Shown one piece after another: positions 18,646 to 33,770 of a DNA stretch of 64,000 bases. Positions within the stretch are counted from its first letter, which is position 1, and each line of letters opens with the position of its first letter. The notes beneath the pieces were generated by a model that did no database searches, had not been told where the DNA came from, and saw nothing but the letters and a program-made list of their open reading frames with translations. The stretch comes from an uncultured Rivibacter sp. GTDB lineage: Bacteria > Pseudomonadota > Gammaproteobacteria > Burkholderiales > Burkholderiaceae. A program made the position numbers and the translations under genes. The DNA is taken from NCBI GenBank assembly GCA_946480925.1, contig CAMLLU010000010.1:48853-112852 (forward strand), read 5' to 3'.

Positions 18646-18866
18646 TTGGCCAGCGCCCGAAAGGTATCTCGGTATTCACGCATGAACTCGCGGCCGAGTT
18701 CCAGCTGTTCCTCGAATGCAGGGTCATAAGGCGTGAGCGTCACGCCACCAGGGGTCTCGGTCAGGTACAGCGCGTCCCCTTTCTCGACTTTCAATCTGGC
18801 TAGCACTTCCTTCGGCAGGATTACTCCTACTGAGTTGCCGATCTGGGTGAGCTTGAGAGCGGTCAT
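18642..18866 (-). CDS. AbrB/MazE-type antitoxin
   Basis: Antitoxin of 74 residues. The N-terminal swapped-hairpin AbrB/SpoVT DNA-binding domain (about 1-45) is MTALKLTQIGNSVGVILPKEVLARLKVEKGD, and the C-terminal tail (about 46-74, DPAFEEQLELGREFMREYRDTF) is amphipathic and acidic, as expected for the toxin-neutralising segment. Most Doc toxins pair with Phd; here the partner is AbrB-like. The start at 18866 was chosen because it gives the canonical domain start and leaves the promoter dyad upstream. It probably represses its own promoter. Confidence 0.9.
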   Translation of the reverse strand: MTALKLTQIGNSVGVILPKEVLARLKVEKGDALYLTETPGGVTLTPYDPAFEEQLELGREFMREYRDTFRALAK

Positions 18867-18884
18867 TTTGCGGTTTGCGATGGT

Positions 18885-18900
18885 TATAACGAAAGTTATA
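18885..18900 (-). promoter_or_regulatory. Dyad overlapping the -10 of the antitoxin-toxin operon
   Basis: Perfect inverted repeat TATAAC-GAAA-GTTATA 18 bases upstream of the antitoxin ATG. Read on the gene strand it supplies a -10-like TATAAC hexamer within the dyad. The position fits an autorepression operator bound by the AbrB-type antitoxin. It stands out as an AT-rich island in GC-rich DNA. Confidence 0.65.
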
Positions 18901-19021
18901 CTAGCTGCGCCTTCTCCCTTGAGCAAGCAATGCCCGCACGATCGTTGCAAATGCACGCCGTTGGTCGTAACTACTGCTTATGGCGTGTAGTCCAGCGGAA
19001 TTGCCGCTAGGCTGCGGCCCC

Positions 19022-22494
<3,473 letters not shown>

Positions 22495-22509
22495 GCCGCC
22501 GACGCCAAC

Positions 22510-22540
22510 AAAAAGGGGACTCCGAGGAGTCCCCTTTTTG
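22510..22540. terminator. Bidirectional intrinsic terminator between tgt and argG
   Basis: A near-perfect palindrome: AAAAAGGGGACTCC against GGAGTCCCCTTTTT, a 14-bp pairing with almost no loop, with T-runs on both strands. It sits between convergent tgt and argG and should terminate both transcripts. Confidence 0.93.
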
Positions 22541-22554
22541 TTGTGGTGAAGCCC

Positions 22555-25864
<3,310 letters not shown>

Positions 25865-25898
25865 GGGCTCCTCCTCGGTCGCAGTGCGTGCTTGTTGT

Positions 25899-27155
25899 TC
25901 AGGCGCTGCTTGCAATGTAGCCGTCGTCCGCGCCGTTGCGCCATAGCCGGCGCGTGTCGAACACCACGTTGTGCAGCTTTGCTCGGCCCAGGCCCAGCCG
26001 GCGCTTCAGCACGAAGTCGAACAGCAGCGGGTTGTGCTCACGGATCGACTGCAGCGGTACGACGTCGCGTTCGTCGAGCAGGCCTGCTGCGGCCAGCCGC
26101 GCCGGGCTGTACAGCGGCATCACGCCGGGCAGCGGGTAGTCGGAGCCGTGCAGCAGGCGAGGGTGCCAGTCGTCGCGCTGCAGCAGCGTGCGCCATACCT
26201 CGACGCCGCGGTTGACCTGGAAGACGGCCGAGATGTCGGCGAACAGCAGCTCGCGCCAGGCCGGCTCGTCCATCAGCCGCGCCCAAAGCTCGAAGGCACT
26301 GCGGCGCGGCGCTGAACGGCGGTCGATGTCGGCCGCATGGCCCAGCGACGCGGCATGCGCAACGATGACGCGCACACTGGCTTCGAGTGCATGGCGCACC
26401 AGCAGCGGGTTGCCGAGCAAGGCGCGATCGGCCCCCGGCACCGCCTTTTCTTCGCCGCAATGCACGATGAGCGGCAGGCCCGCGCGGCGCAGGCGCTCGT
26501 AGAAGGGGCGGCAGCGCCGGTCCGCGAGGTCGATGTTCATCGCGCTCGGCAGCCATTTGACGGCCAGGGCGCCTTGCTGCACGGCCGCGTCGAGTTGCGC
26601 GAGCGCGTCGTCACGGTAGGGGTGGACCGAGGCCACCCAGCCGAAGCGCTGTGGTTGCGCCGCCGCGACCTGCGCCGCATAGCGGTTGGGCACGTGGAAC
26701 GTGGTCCAGCCGGGCTGCACCTCGCCCTTGTCACCACAGGCCTGTGCGAAAGCGAACAACAGCCAGCGTGCGCCGGGCGGAAAGTCGTTGGCCAGTTGCT
26801 GCAGCCGTGCCACGTAGGCGACGTCGATCGAAGGGGCATGTTCCGGCACGCAGGCCGCGTTGAGGATGGCCTTGCGCCGCAGCACCTCCGTCGGGTGCCA
26901 CCACTCGTGCATGGCGGCGTGGATGGTGCAGCCCGAGCCTGAGTCGCCATTGCCCAGCAGATGGGCATGCACGTCCCACAGGGCGTTGGTGTCTATGCCC
27001 TCGAAGGACTCCTGCACCAGCGGGTGTTGCGCGAGGCCACTTGGCAATGGGCCGCGGCAGGGGTTGCGCAGCCGCGTGGCCTGGGCCGGCTGCAGCGCGC
27101 TGAACAGGCCGGCACCCATGGCGAGCGAGCAGCACAGCAGGTGGCGTCTTTTCAT
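25899..27155 (-). CDS. Exported amidohydrolase-family protein
   Basis: A 418-residue exported protein with an N-terminal signal (MKRRHLLCCSLAMGAGLFSALQPAQA). The mature part follows a metal-dependent amidohydrolase-2 TIM-barrel pattern: WDVHAHLLGNGDSGSG (about 60-75) for the HxH site, VKWLPSAMNID for the lysine strand, PLIVHCGEE and RVIVAHAASLG for the metal histidines, and LLHGSDYPL for the terminal aspartate. The substrate is unknown. GAGGAG lies before the ATG. It is the last gene of a tight four-gene minus-strand block (YiaA-type, small membrane protein, DUF2145, this gene), suggesting a shared process at the envelope. Confidence 0.8.
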   Translation of the reverse strand: MKRRHLLCCSLAMGAGLFSALQPAQATRLRNPCRGPLPSGLAQHPLVQESFEGIDTNALWDVHAHLLGNGDSGSGCTIHAAMHEWWHPTEVLRRKAILNAACVPEHAPSIDVAYVARLQQLANDFPPGARWLLFAFAQACGDKGEVQPGWTTFHVPNRYAAQVAAAQPQRFGWVASVHPYRDDALAQLDAAVQQGALAVKWLPSAMNIDLADRRCRPFYERLRRAGLPLIVHCGEEKAVPGADRALLGNPLLVRHALEASVRVIVAHAASLGHAADIDRRSAPRRSAFELWARLMDEPAWRELLFADISAVFQVNRGVEVWRTLLQRDDWHPRLLHGSDYPLPGVMPLYSPARLAAAGLLDERDVVPLQSIREHNPLLFDFVLKRRLGLGRAKLHNVVFDTRRLWRNGADDGYIASSA

Positions 27156-27165
27156 GCGCTTCTCC

Positions 27166-27966
27166 TCACCGCACCACGAACTCGCCGCTGCCCAGGCCGC
27201 TGCGCTGCAGCCAGCTGAACACTGAGTCCACCGTGACCGTCTCGATGCGATCGGCAAAGCGCTTGCTGTCGGGGTGGTCGTCGAAGGCGATGTTGGCCGC
27301 GGTGACCCGTGCGCCCAGCCGTGTGAAGGCCCCCAGGCGCAGCGTGGTCGGCTGGTAGTCGAGCAACTGCAGCCAGGCCTGCGCTTGCGCACGGCTGGTG
27401 GCACGCGGTTCCATCGCGCCGGCCAGCGTCTCGATGGCCCACTGGTTGGACTGCTGGTAACGCAACGCCCACGGGTAGGCCACCATGTTGTAGTGCGGCG
27501 TGTGCCAGGCCGCGACGCGGTGGTTGTCGCGCAGCAGCGGCAGCAGTTGCGCCTGCACCTCGGGTGCGAGCACCACCACACCGGCTTCGTAGCGGAAGAG
27601 CCGGTCGAGGAAGAACTCGCCCAGTCCCTGGCGGTAAACGGCCGCTTCGGCCGTGCCGCAGTGGTTGAGCTTGTGCACCACGCGCCACGGGCCGCCACCG
27701 GCGGACTCGCGGTAGGCAAAGCCGAGGTGCGAGTAGTGCAGGCCGTAGCGACCGAGGTCCTGCCCGGCGCGGGCGATCACCACTACCTGGGCGCCGGTGG
27801 CGTCGAGCCGCTTGGCGGTCGTGGCCGCCAGCTCCATGGCGCGCTCGACGCTGCGCACGTCCAGCGGCCTGGTTTCGCAGGGGCGGCCGGCGTGTGCCGC
27901 GGTTTCGGCGCACAGCAGCGCCGCAGCGCAGGCGACGGCCCGCCACTCGTGCGTGGCGGCCTTCAT
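27166..27966 (-). CDS. DUF2145 family exported protein
   Basis: A 266-residue exported protein with a signal peptide (about 1-26, AALLCAETAAHA). The sequence fits DUF2145, a family of proteobacterial proteins of unknown function; recognisable parts are QVVVIARAGQDLGRYGLHYSHLGFAYR (about 60-86), VHKLNHCGTAEAAVYRQGLGEFF and YNMVAYPWALRYQQSNQWAIE. The HSHLGF-like and NQW segments recall papain-like or NlpC-type peptidase folds, but I cannot identify a full catalytic triad. It overlaps the upstream gene by four bases and ends 10 bases before the amidohydrolase. Confidence 0.75.
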   Translation of the reverse strand: MKAATHEWRAVACAAALLCAETAAHAGRPCETRPLDVRSVERAMELAATTAKRLDATGAQVVVIARAGQDLGRYGLHYSHLGFAYRESAGGGPWRVVHKLNHCGTAEAAVYRQGLGEFFLDRLFRYEAGVVVLAPEVQAQLLPLLRDNHRVAAWHTPHYNMVAYPWALRYQQSNQWAIETLAGAMEPRATSRAQAQAWLQLLDYQPTTLRLGAFTRLGARVTAANIAFDDHPDSKRFADRIETVTVDSVFSWLQRSGLGSGEFVVR

Positions 27967-28391
27967 CGCGTGATGCGCTCGTTGTGCAGCAACGCAGCGC
28001 CGAGTTCATTGGGAATGAAGGCCAGTGCCTGCCCAGCGGCTGAAAGCACCCAACCGGCACTCACTGCCGTCACCACCACGGCTGTGCCCACGACCAGCGA
28101 GGCCGCACCTGCAGCGTTGCCGGCCCATCGCACCGAGGCCCTTGCGCCGTCGGAGGCGCGCTCCAGCACCCACACGGTGCCGGTGGCCGAGGCCTCGACG
28201 GCCACGACGGTGAGCACCGCGCCGGCCGAGAAGATCATCACCGGCGCGGCCACCGACACCGCCACCGGCAGCATCGAGAGCGCGCTCGCGTCAGACAAGG
28301 TGGACTGCGCTTGCGCGGCCGGTGCGGCGCCCACCGCGAGCGCGAGGGACAACGTGAGTGCATGCAGCGGCAACAGCTTGTGCGTCTTCAT
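27963..28391 (-). CDS. Exported/membrane protein of unknown function
   Basis: A 142-residue protein with a signal peptide ending AAQAQ (about 1-29) and two or three hydrophobic stretches (about 38-66, SMLPVAVSVAAPVMIFSAGAVLTVVAV, and 95-125). It is alanine and valine rich and has no recognised domain. GGAGCTTC precedes the ATG at 28391. Its stop overlaps the DUF2145 start (ATGA), so the two are translationally coupled and probably functionally linked. Confidence 0.7.
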   Translation of the reverse strand: MKTHKLLPLHALTLSLALAVGAAPAAQAQSTLSDASALSMLPVAVSVAAPVMIFSAGAVLTVVAVEASATGTVWVLERASDGARASVRWAGNAAGAASLVVGTAVVVTAVSAGWVLSAAGQALAFIPNELGAALLHNERITR

Positions 28392-28419
28392 GTGAAGCTC
28401 CTTTGCGGGTGACGGGCCA

Positions 28420-28878
28420 TTACTGCGTGTCGCGCATCGCGGCATGGCGTTGCGCCCGGGCTTCGGTGAGGTCGGCCTCGTAGGCGTCGCGCAGCGTCTT
28501 GGCCAGCGTGAAGGCGGTGGAGATGAGGAACAACCAGCTCACCAGCAGGAAGGCCTTGTAGGTCGGGTTGATGGTCATGCGCCACAGACCCCAACCAGTG
28601 AGCGCCATCGCGAACGCGAAGCCGCCCCACACCACGAGCTTCCACATCGGCGTGTCGGTGCTGCGCGCTTCGTTGTCGCGTACGAACTTGGCCAGCGCGA
28701 AGGCGGTCGAGAGGCAGAACACGTAGCCCATCACCATGAACGCGCGGTCGAGGTCTTCACCCGGCAGCCAGGCCAGGCCGATGCCGCACAGCGCGACGGC
28801 GAGACCGAACGACACCCACACCTGAGCCTTCCAGGCCTTGGTGTCGCGACGAACGATGATGGGGGAGGTGCTTTGCAT
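28420..28878 (-). CDS. YiaA/YiaB-family inner-membrane protein
   Basis: A 152-residue membrane protein with four helices arranged as two repeated pairs. The two halves are alike: AQVWVSFGLAVALCGIGLAWLPGEDLDRAFMVMGYVFCLSTAFALAK and KLVVWGGFAFAMALTGWGLWRMTINPTYKAFLLVSWLFLISTAFTLAK both end STAF(A/T)LAK, as in YiaA-type proteins. Function unknown. First gene of the four-gene minus-strand block and divergent from the HTH regulator. Confidence 0.8.
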   Translation of the reverse strand: MQSTSPIIVRRDTKAWKAQVWVSFGLAVALCGIGLAWLPGEDLDRAFMVMGYVFCLSTAFALAKFVRDNEARSTDTPMWKLVVWGGFAFAMALTGWGLWRMTINPTYKAFLLVSWLFLISTAFTLAKTLRDAYEADLTEARAQRHAAMRDTQ

Positions 28879-28975
28879 GAAACCCTCGCGGGTGGTTGAA
28901 CATGGCGCGCATGTTCGTTACCAGCCCGGGAAGGGTCAACGAGAAGCGACGCTGTGGCTTTGCGGTGGACGGCTG

Positions 28976-28992
28976 GTATCGCCAAACGATAC
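28976..28992 (+). promoter_or_regulatory. Dyad upstream of the HTH regulator gene
   Basis: Perfect inverted repeat GTATCG-CCAAA-CGATAC, ending 10 bases before the ATG of the HTH gene and lying in the divergent region with the YiaA-type gene. It is a plausible autoregulatory operator for the encoded helix-turn-helix protein. Confidence 0.5.
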
Positions 28993-29002
28993 GATCGCCC
29001 CA

Positions 29003-29752
29003 ATGAGCACCACCCTCGACCTCGTCACCACACTGAAGGCCGAACTCAAGGCCGCGGGCTTGACCTATGCCGACCTCGCGCGCGAGCTGGGCATGGCCGA
29101 GTCGAGCATCAAGCGCATGTTTGCCAAGGGCGACATGCCGCTCACGCGGGTGGACGAGATCTGCCGCGTGCTGAAGACGGACTTCGCCGAACTGGCCCGC
29201 CAGGTGGCCGCGAGCCGGCCGCCAAGCCGCGAGCTCACGCTGGAACAGGAAAAGGCCGTCGTGGCCGACCGCAAGCTGTTGCTGCTGGCCATCTGCTGCG
29301 TGAGCCAATGGACCTTCGAGCAGATGATCGCCACCTACGACTTCACCGAAGCCGAATGCGTGAAGTACCTCGTGCAGCTCGACAAGCTGGGCATCATTGA
29401 ACTGCGCCCGATGAACCGCTACCGCCTCAAGGTGGCCAAGGGCTTCCGCTGGCGCCCCAACGGCCCGGTGATGCAGTACTTCCGCGCCGAGGTGGTGCCG
29501 GACTATTACTCCGGTGGCTTTGACGGAGATGGCGAGCTGCTGCTGCTGGTGCACGGCTCCATCGGCAAGAGTCTCGCGGCAGGTTTCGGGGAGCGCCTGC
29601 AGCGCATAGGGCAGGACTTTGCGCAGCAGCATCTGGCGGACCAGAAACTGCCGGCTTCGCAGCGCACGCCGTATACGTTGGTGGTGGGTATGCGGTCTTG
29701 GTTGTTTGCGGCGTTTCGGGATTTGAAGAGGGAGACCTTTCAGCCAACGTGA
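29003..29752 (+). CDS. Helix-turn-helix transcriptional regulator
   Basis: A 249-residue cytoplasmic protein. The N-terminal XRE-like helix-turn-helix is LKAAGLTYADLARELGMAESSIKRMFAKGDMPL (about 13-45). A middle helical region (about 70-140) contains CCVSQWTFEQMIATYDFTEAECVKYLVQLDKLGIIELRP, which resembles a second winged-helix, and the C-terminal part (about 150-245) has an uncharacterised fold with GELLLLVHGSIGKSLAAGFGERL. Target unknown; a dyad in its own promoter suggests autoregulation, and the divergent four-gene block is a candidate target. Confidence 0.8.
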   Translation: MSTTLDLVTTLKAELKAAGLTYADLARELGMAESSIKRMFAKGDMPLTRVDEICRVLKTDFAELARQVAASRPPSRELTLEQEKAVVADRKLLLLAICCVSQWTFEQMIATYDFTEAECVKYLVQLDKLGIIELRPMNRYRLKVAKGFRWRPNGPVMQYFRAEVVPDYYSGGFDGDGELLLLVHGSIGKSLAAGFGERLQRIGQDFAQQHLADQKLPASQRTPYTLVVGMRSWLFAAFRDLKRETFQPT

Positions 29753-29765
29753 GTCGAGCCAGCAA

Positions 29766-29804
29766 AGAAGAAAAATGCCCGCCGGCTGATGGCCGATGGG
29801 CATT
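29766..29804 (-). terminator. Intrinsic terminator after the first TonB-dependent receptor gene
   Basis: On the minus strand AATGCCC pairs with GGGCATT around an inner CGGC/GCCG stem, followed by TTTTTCTTCTTT. It lies 30 bases beyond the receptor stop codon. Confidence 0.85.
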
Positions 29805-29833
29805 CGATGAAGACTCTTTCGGACTGTCAGGCG

Positions 29834-32659
29834 TCAGAACTTGTAGGACGCAGTCAGGTACACGAAGCGAGCACGCGGGTCGTACAGAGAAATGTCGTAA
29901 CCCGCCTGGAACTGGTTGCTGGTCGGGATGTAGATCGGCGGATCCTTGTCGAACAGGTTCTTCACGCCGAGCGCCAGACGCAGACTCTTGTTCCATGTAT
30001 ACATCACATTGGCGTCCCAAATGGTCTGGTCGGGCACGCGGTGCTCATCACCGTTCAGATCATTGCCGTCGCGATAGCCCTTGTAGAAGTTCTGCGCCAG
30101 GGTGAAAGCCCACGGACCTTGCGAATAAGTGGCACTCAGGTAGTGTTTCCAACGGAGCACCACCCCATCCTGGACAGCATTGCTGCTCAGCACAGGGTCG
30201 CCATTGTCATCAACGATCGTGCCGACCTTGTGAGACACCGCACCGCCCGGGCTGGTCTGGTCAAACTTGGTCATGTATGTGCCCGAAAGGTATAGCAGCA
30301 CATTGCCTGGGCCAGCGTTCAGCTTCAGCGAACTTTCGATATCAACGCCTTTGAGCTTCGCTTGGCCCAAGTTCTGCAAGGTCTGGGTGATCGTGTCAAT
30401 GTCACCATTGGCATCAAGGGTGACCAACCCTGCAAATGCCGGATCGCCTGCGCGGAAGCGCGACACCACTTCCTGTGCAGAGGGTGTCGCAATGATGTCC
30501 TTGACCTTGATATCAAAGTAGTCGAGTGAAACGTTGAAATTGCTGGTTGGCTGCAGGACGATGCCGAAGCCAAACTGCTTCGACTTCTCAGGCTTCAATG
30601 ACTTGTTGCCACCAGTGAAAGAGTTGACCTGCAGATCGGTTTGTCCAGTTGCGGGATCGTTGAACTGCTCGGAGGTTCCCAGGGTCACCGGATCGTGCAA
30701 GTCACGCAGCGTCGGGGCGCGGAACCCCGTGCCGTACGCGGTGCGGAACATGACTTCACGAATGGGCTGATATCGCAGGCGTGCCGATTGGGTGGTGGAG
30801 TTCCCGACATCGTTGTAGTCATCGTTGCGAACCGCTGCACCGACCTCCAAGCCTTTGATGATCGGAGCGTTCAACTCACCGAACAACGACGTGATCTTGC
30901 GGCTCACATCCACAGGAAGCGTCGCGCCACCCAAACCTGCAATATCACCGCTTAGCAACGCTTCGCTGGGCGAGAGTTTCAGTTTTTCGTCTCGAAACTG
31001 AAGGCCCGCTGCATAGAGCAGCGGCCCGGCAGGCAAACTCACAACCTCACCCGACAGTTTGCCGTCAGCCGTAGTGCTCTGGGACTTCGCATTAAGCGTT
31101 GCACCGGTGTACTTAGCAGCCGCTGCGGCTGCGTTGAACGCGGCCGATTGAGTCAGTGACCAGGGGTTGTAGTCGCTGTTCGGGTCGTTTACAGCACGTG
31201 CAAACGCTACCTGAGAGAAGTAGCCGTTTGGCACAGTACCGGAAACCTTGTTCTCGTTTTGAGCGAGAGCGACCTCCCAATCTTGGTTCGCGAAAGTGCC
31301 CTTCGCGCCTCCGACTAGGCGGCTCTGCTTGCTCACGTCTTTCGATGTGCGGTTGCCAAAATCGAACACGCGTGCGGTGACCGCAAGCGGCTGGCCAATC
31401 AGGTCACCATATCCCAAGCCTGGATGAGCGGCTTCCATTGCCGCGAGATAGTCTGCAGCGATTTGATAGTTCGGATTGGTCGGACGAATGAGCAGCACCG
31501 GCTCCACGCCTTGTGCGGCAAACTGCGCATCGGTAACCATGAAACTGCGGCGCAACGGACTCGGCTGGAACTCTTGGATTACCGTGCTGTGCGAGTACAG
31601 CACATCGCCGAACAGCTGTAGGTTATCCGTGACGTCGAAAGTCAGATTGCCGCTGAAGGTTGCAAGGTCCCGCTTCGGGATCAGCCCCACGTCCTTATTG
31701 CTGTCGTACGAGCAGAATGGTCCGAACCGGTTCGTCGGAGGATCCGTACGGACATCCACCGTCTGGGATGCATCGCGGAACATATTGATCGATTCGCACT
31801 GGTTCTGTAGTGCCAGTGGATTGCCAAAGCCCGTGCCGGGACTATTTCCAAATCCCGGTTGTCGGCCTGGGGTGCCACCGGTGGGCGTTTCGGCTACCGG
31901 GTAATAGGCTCCTTCGATGTTGCCTTGGCCGGTTGCTGCAGCCGCGAGATACGGTGGGACGTTACCGGTCTTCGCGAAGTTGCGATCCTTGGCAAACAAC
32001 GGCCTTTCCTTTTCGAAGGATGCTGACAGCGTTACGTTGAATCGGTTGGTAGCGCGGTCACCAAAGCCGGCGACGATGCTCGCCCGGGCGCTTTCACCGC
32101 CACCTGAGCGGGTAGGCTTACCCACAGTGGCCGACAAGTCGACACCTTTGAAATCCTTGGTGAGGATGAAGTTAACAACGCCAGCGATTGCATCTGAACC
32201 ATAGACGGCCGACGCGCCGTCCTTGAGGATTTCAACCTTTTCGATGGCTGCCAACGGAATCGCGTTGATGTTGATCGACCCACCGTTGCCACCCGCGAAA
32301 GCGGCCAAGCGGCGGCCGTTGACCAAAACCAGTGTGCGGTCTTCGCCCAGGCCGCGCAGTGAAATCGAAGACTGGCCATACGTGGAGTTACCGGCCCCGG
32401 TGGCGTTGTTGATGCCGCCCTGACTCGACATGGCCGAGATGGTCTGCAGCAACTGCTCGGTGCTGGTGGCACCGGTACGGGCAATCTCCTCTTTGGTAAC
32501 GACCTGCACCGGCAGGGCAGCTTCAGCATCTACCCGCCGGATCGACGAGCCAGTGATTTCAACCCGCTCCAGTTGTTGCTGCTGGGCAACAGCCAAGGGG
32601 GCAATACCACCAGCGCACACGGCCAGAGCGGCCCAGCTGACATGTTTTAGACGAAACAT
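29834..32659 (-). CDS. TonB-dependent outer-membrane receptor, substrate unknown
   Basis: A 941-residue outer-membrane transporter. Signal peptide 1-25 (AVCAGGIAPLAVAQ), then the plug domain (about 30-160) with VEITGSSIRRVDAEAALPVQVVTKEEIARTGATS and the conserved ISLRGLGEDRTLVLVNGRRL and GASAVYGSDAIAGVVNFIL, and a 22-strand barrel ending YLTASYKF with terminal phenylalanine. The plug type is that of the large receptors often used for oligosaccharides or peptides rather than siderophores. Base composition is lower than the neighbours: a 60-base sample at 31561 has 33 G/C against 42 at 34441. The 271-base upstream region has no gene. Confidence 0.9.
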   Translation of the reverse strand: MFRLKHVSWAALAVCAGGIAPLAVAQQQQLERVEITGSSIRRVDAEAALPVQVVTKEEIARTGATSTEQLLQTISAMSSQGGINNATGAGNSTYGQSSISLRGLGEDRTLVLVNGRRLAAFAGGNGGSININAIPLAAIEKVEILKDGASAVYGSDAIAGVVNFILTKDFKGVDLSATVGKPTRSGGGESARASIVAGFGDRATNRFNVTLSASFEKERPLFAKDRNFAKTGNVPPYLAAAATGQGNIEGAYYPVAETPTGGTPGRQPGFGNSPGTGFGNPLALQNQCESINMFRDASQTVDVRTDPPTNRFGPFCSYDSNKDVGLIPKRDLATFSGNLTFDVTDNLQLFGDVLYSHSTVIQEFQPSPLRRSFMVTDAQFAAQGVEPVLLIRPTNPNYQIAADYLAAMEAAHPGLGYGDLIGQPLAVTARVFDFGNRTSKDVSKQSRLVGGAKGTFANQDWEVALAQNENKVSGTVPNGYFSQVAFARAVNDPNSDYNPWSLTQSAAFNAAAAAAKYTGATLNAKSQSTTADGKLSGEVVSLPAGPLLYAAGLQFRDEKLKLSPSEALLSGDIAGLGGATLPVDVSRKITSLFGELNAPIIKGLEVGAAVRNDDYNDVGNSTTQSARLRYQPIREVMFRTAYGTGFRAPTLRDLHDPVTLGTSEQFNDPATGQTDLQVNSFTGGNKSLKPEKSKQFGFGIVLQPTSNFNVSLDYFDIKVKDIIATPSAQEVVSRFRAGDPAFAGLVTLDANGDIDTITQTLQNLGQAKLKGVDIESSLKLNAGPGNVLLYLSGTYMTKFDQTSPGGAVSHKVGTIVDDNGDPVLSSNAVQDGVVLRWKHYLSATYSQGPWAFTLAQNFYKGYRDGNDLNGDEHRVPDQTIWDANVMYTWNKSLRLALGVKNLFDKDPPIYIPTSNQFQAGYDISLYDPRARFVYLTASYKF

Positions 32660-32930
32660 GGATACCTCTTCGATTTTGTGACGCCAGGATCGAGCTGGCC
32701 CAAAAACATGAATGGTGACAAAGGGTTACCTTGCCGCCGCTGAGAGCGAGGGAGAGCAGGTAGATGCAGCTGCTCCCCAAGCGCAGGGCCCATCTTGCTA
32801 GCACGCTTGATGCCAGTCACTGGGGATGACGCCCCTTTTGCTCTGGCGCGCAACGTGTATAGGCAAGTGGCAGCGCGGGCGCTCCTCTAGCGCGCTAGCG
32901 CAGAGGGCCGCTCAACTGCACTGGCGTGCG

Positions 32931-33740
32931 TCAGCGCAACGAAGGCTGAGGGGCTGCAGGAACGTTGTGTGAAGGCATGCCGCGTTGCGCAAGGTCCGCG
33001 CAGTGGTCGGCCGTGGGCTCGGGGCGGGCATTGCGCCATTCGTCGAACCCGGGGGCGCGTTCAGCGGCTCCGAAGCCGATGCTGCGCGCGGTGAGCCTGG
33101 GGGCTGCCGTCTGCAGGTGCAGCGGCACGCCGGTGTCGCGCGATGCGTGGACGGCGCCGGAGAGCATGACGAGCACGTCGTTGGGCTGGGCGTCACGGGC
33201 CGCCTCACCCAGTGTTTCGGCGAGGCCGCGGTCGCGCGCGATCTGCATCCTCACCATCGGAGCGAGTTGTGATTCGGGCAGCAGGCCGCAGTGCCCGTCG
33301 CGCACGGCGGCCAGCAGGTGCCGGTGGACCGCCTCCGGCACCTGCTTGTCCCACTGCGGCTCGCTCATGACGGAACGCAATTGCTCGCGGGGCAGGTTGC
33401 CTCCGAGCACGGGCACCTCGGCCCGCACGGCGTTCATCACCACCTCTCGGTAGCGTGCCCATGGCCAGGACTCGCTCCAGCGCAGGCGCTCGCGCACTTG
33501 TGCCTCGGTCGCGTCCGGCGAGAGGCCGCGCGTGTGCTGGCCGCGGATGGCCATTTCCAGTACCACTGCATGCAGCCGGCCTTCAGCGGCCAGCGCCTGC
33601 ACCGCCGCCGCGGTCTGGCGCTGGTGGTCTGGCTGGTCGTGCTGCTCGCCGAACAGCCAGGCTGTCTGCGCCGGGGCGGCTGTGGCCACGCTCAGCAGCA
33701 GCCAGCTGCATACGATGTGGCGGCCCTGGGAAGCTTTCAT
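32931..33740 (-). CDS. ChaN family iron-regulated protein
   Basis: A 269-residue exported protein with signal peptide (about 1-24, LLLSVATAAPA). The ChaN core is visible as WLFGEQHDQPDHQRQTAAAVQAL (about 28-50), VVLEMAIRGQ, and VLVMLSGAVHASRDTGVPLHL (about 194-214) with the paired histidine strands. ChaN proteins bind haem cofacially and are linked to iron uptake. No lipobox cysteine is seen, unlike the Campylobacter lipoprotein. It is the last gene of the tonB iron operon, 30 bases after the PepSY gene, which supports an iron or haem role. Confidence 0.85.
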   Translation of the reverse strand: MKASQGRHIVCSWLLLSVATAAPAQTAWLFGEQHDQPDHQRQTAAAVQALAAEGRLHAVVLEMAIRGQHTRGLSPDATEAQVRERLRWSESWPWARYREVVMNAVRAEVPVLGGNLPREQLRSVMSEPQWDKQVPEAVHRHLLAAVRDGHCGLLPESQLAPMVRMQIARDRGLAETLGEAARDAQPNDVLVMLSGAVHASRDTGVPLHLQTAAPRLTARSIGFGAAERAPGFDEWRNARPEPTADHCADLAQRGMPSHNVPAAPQPSLR

Positions 33741-33770
33741 GCCCGCATCGTAGTTCGCGACGCGCGGTCC

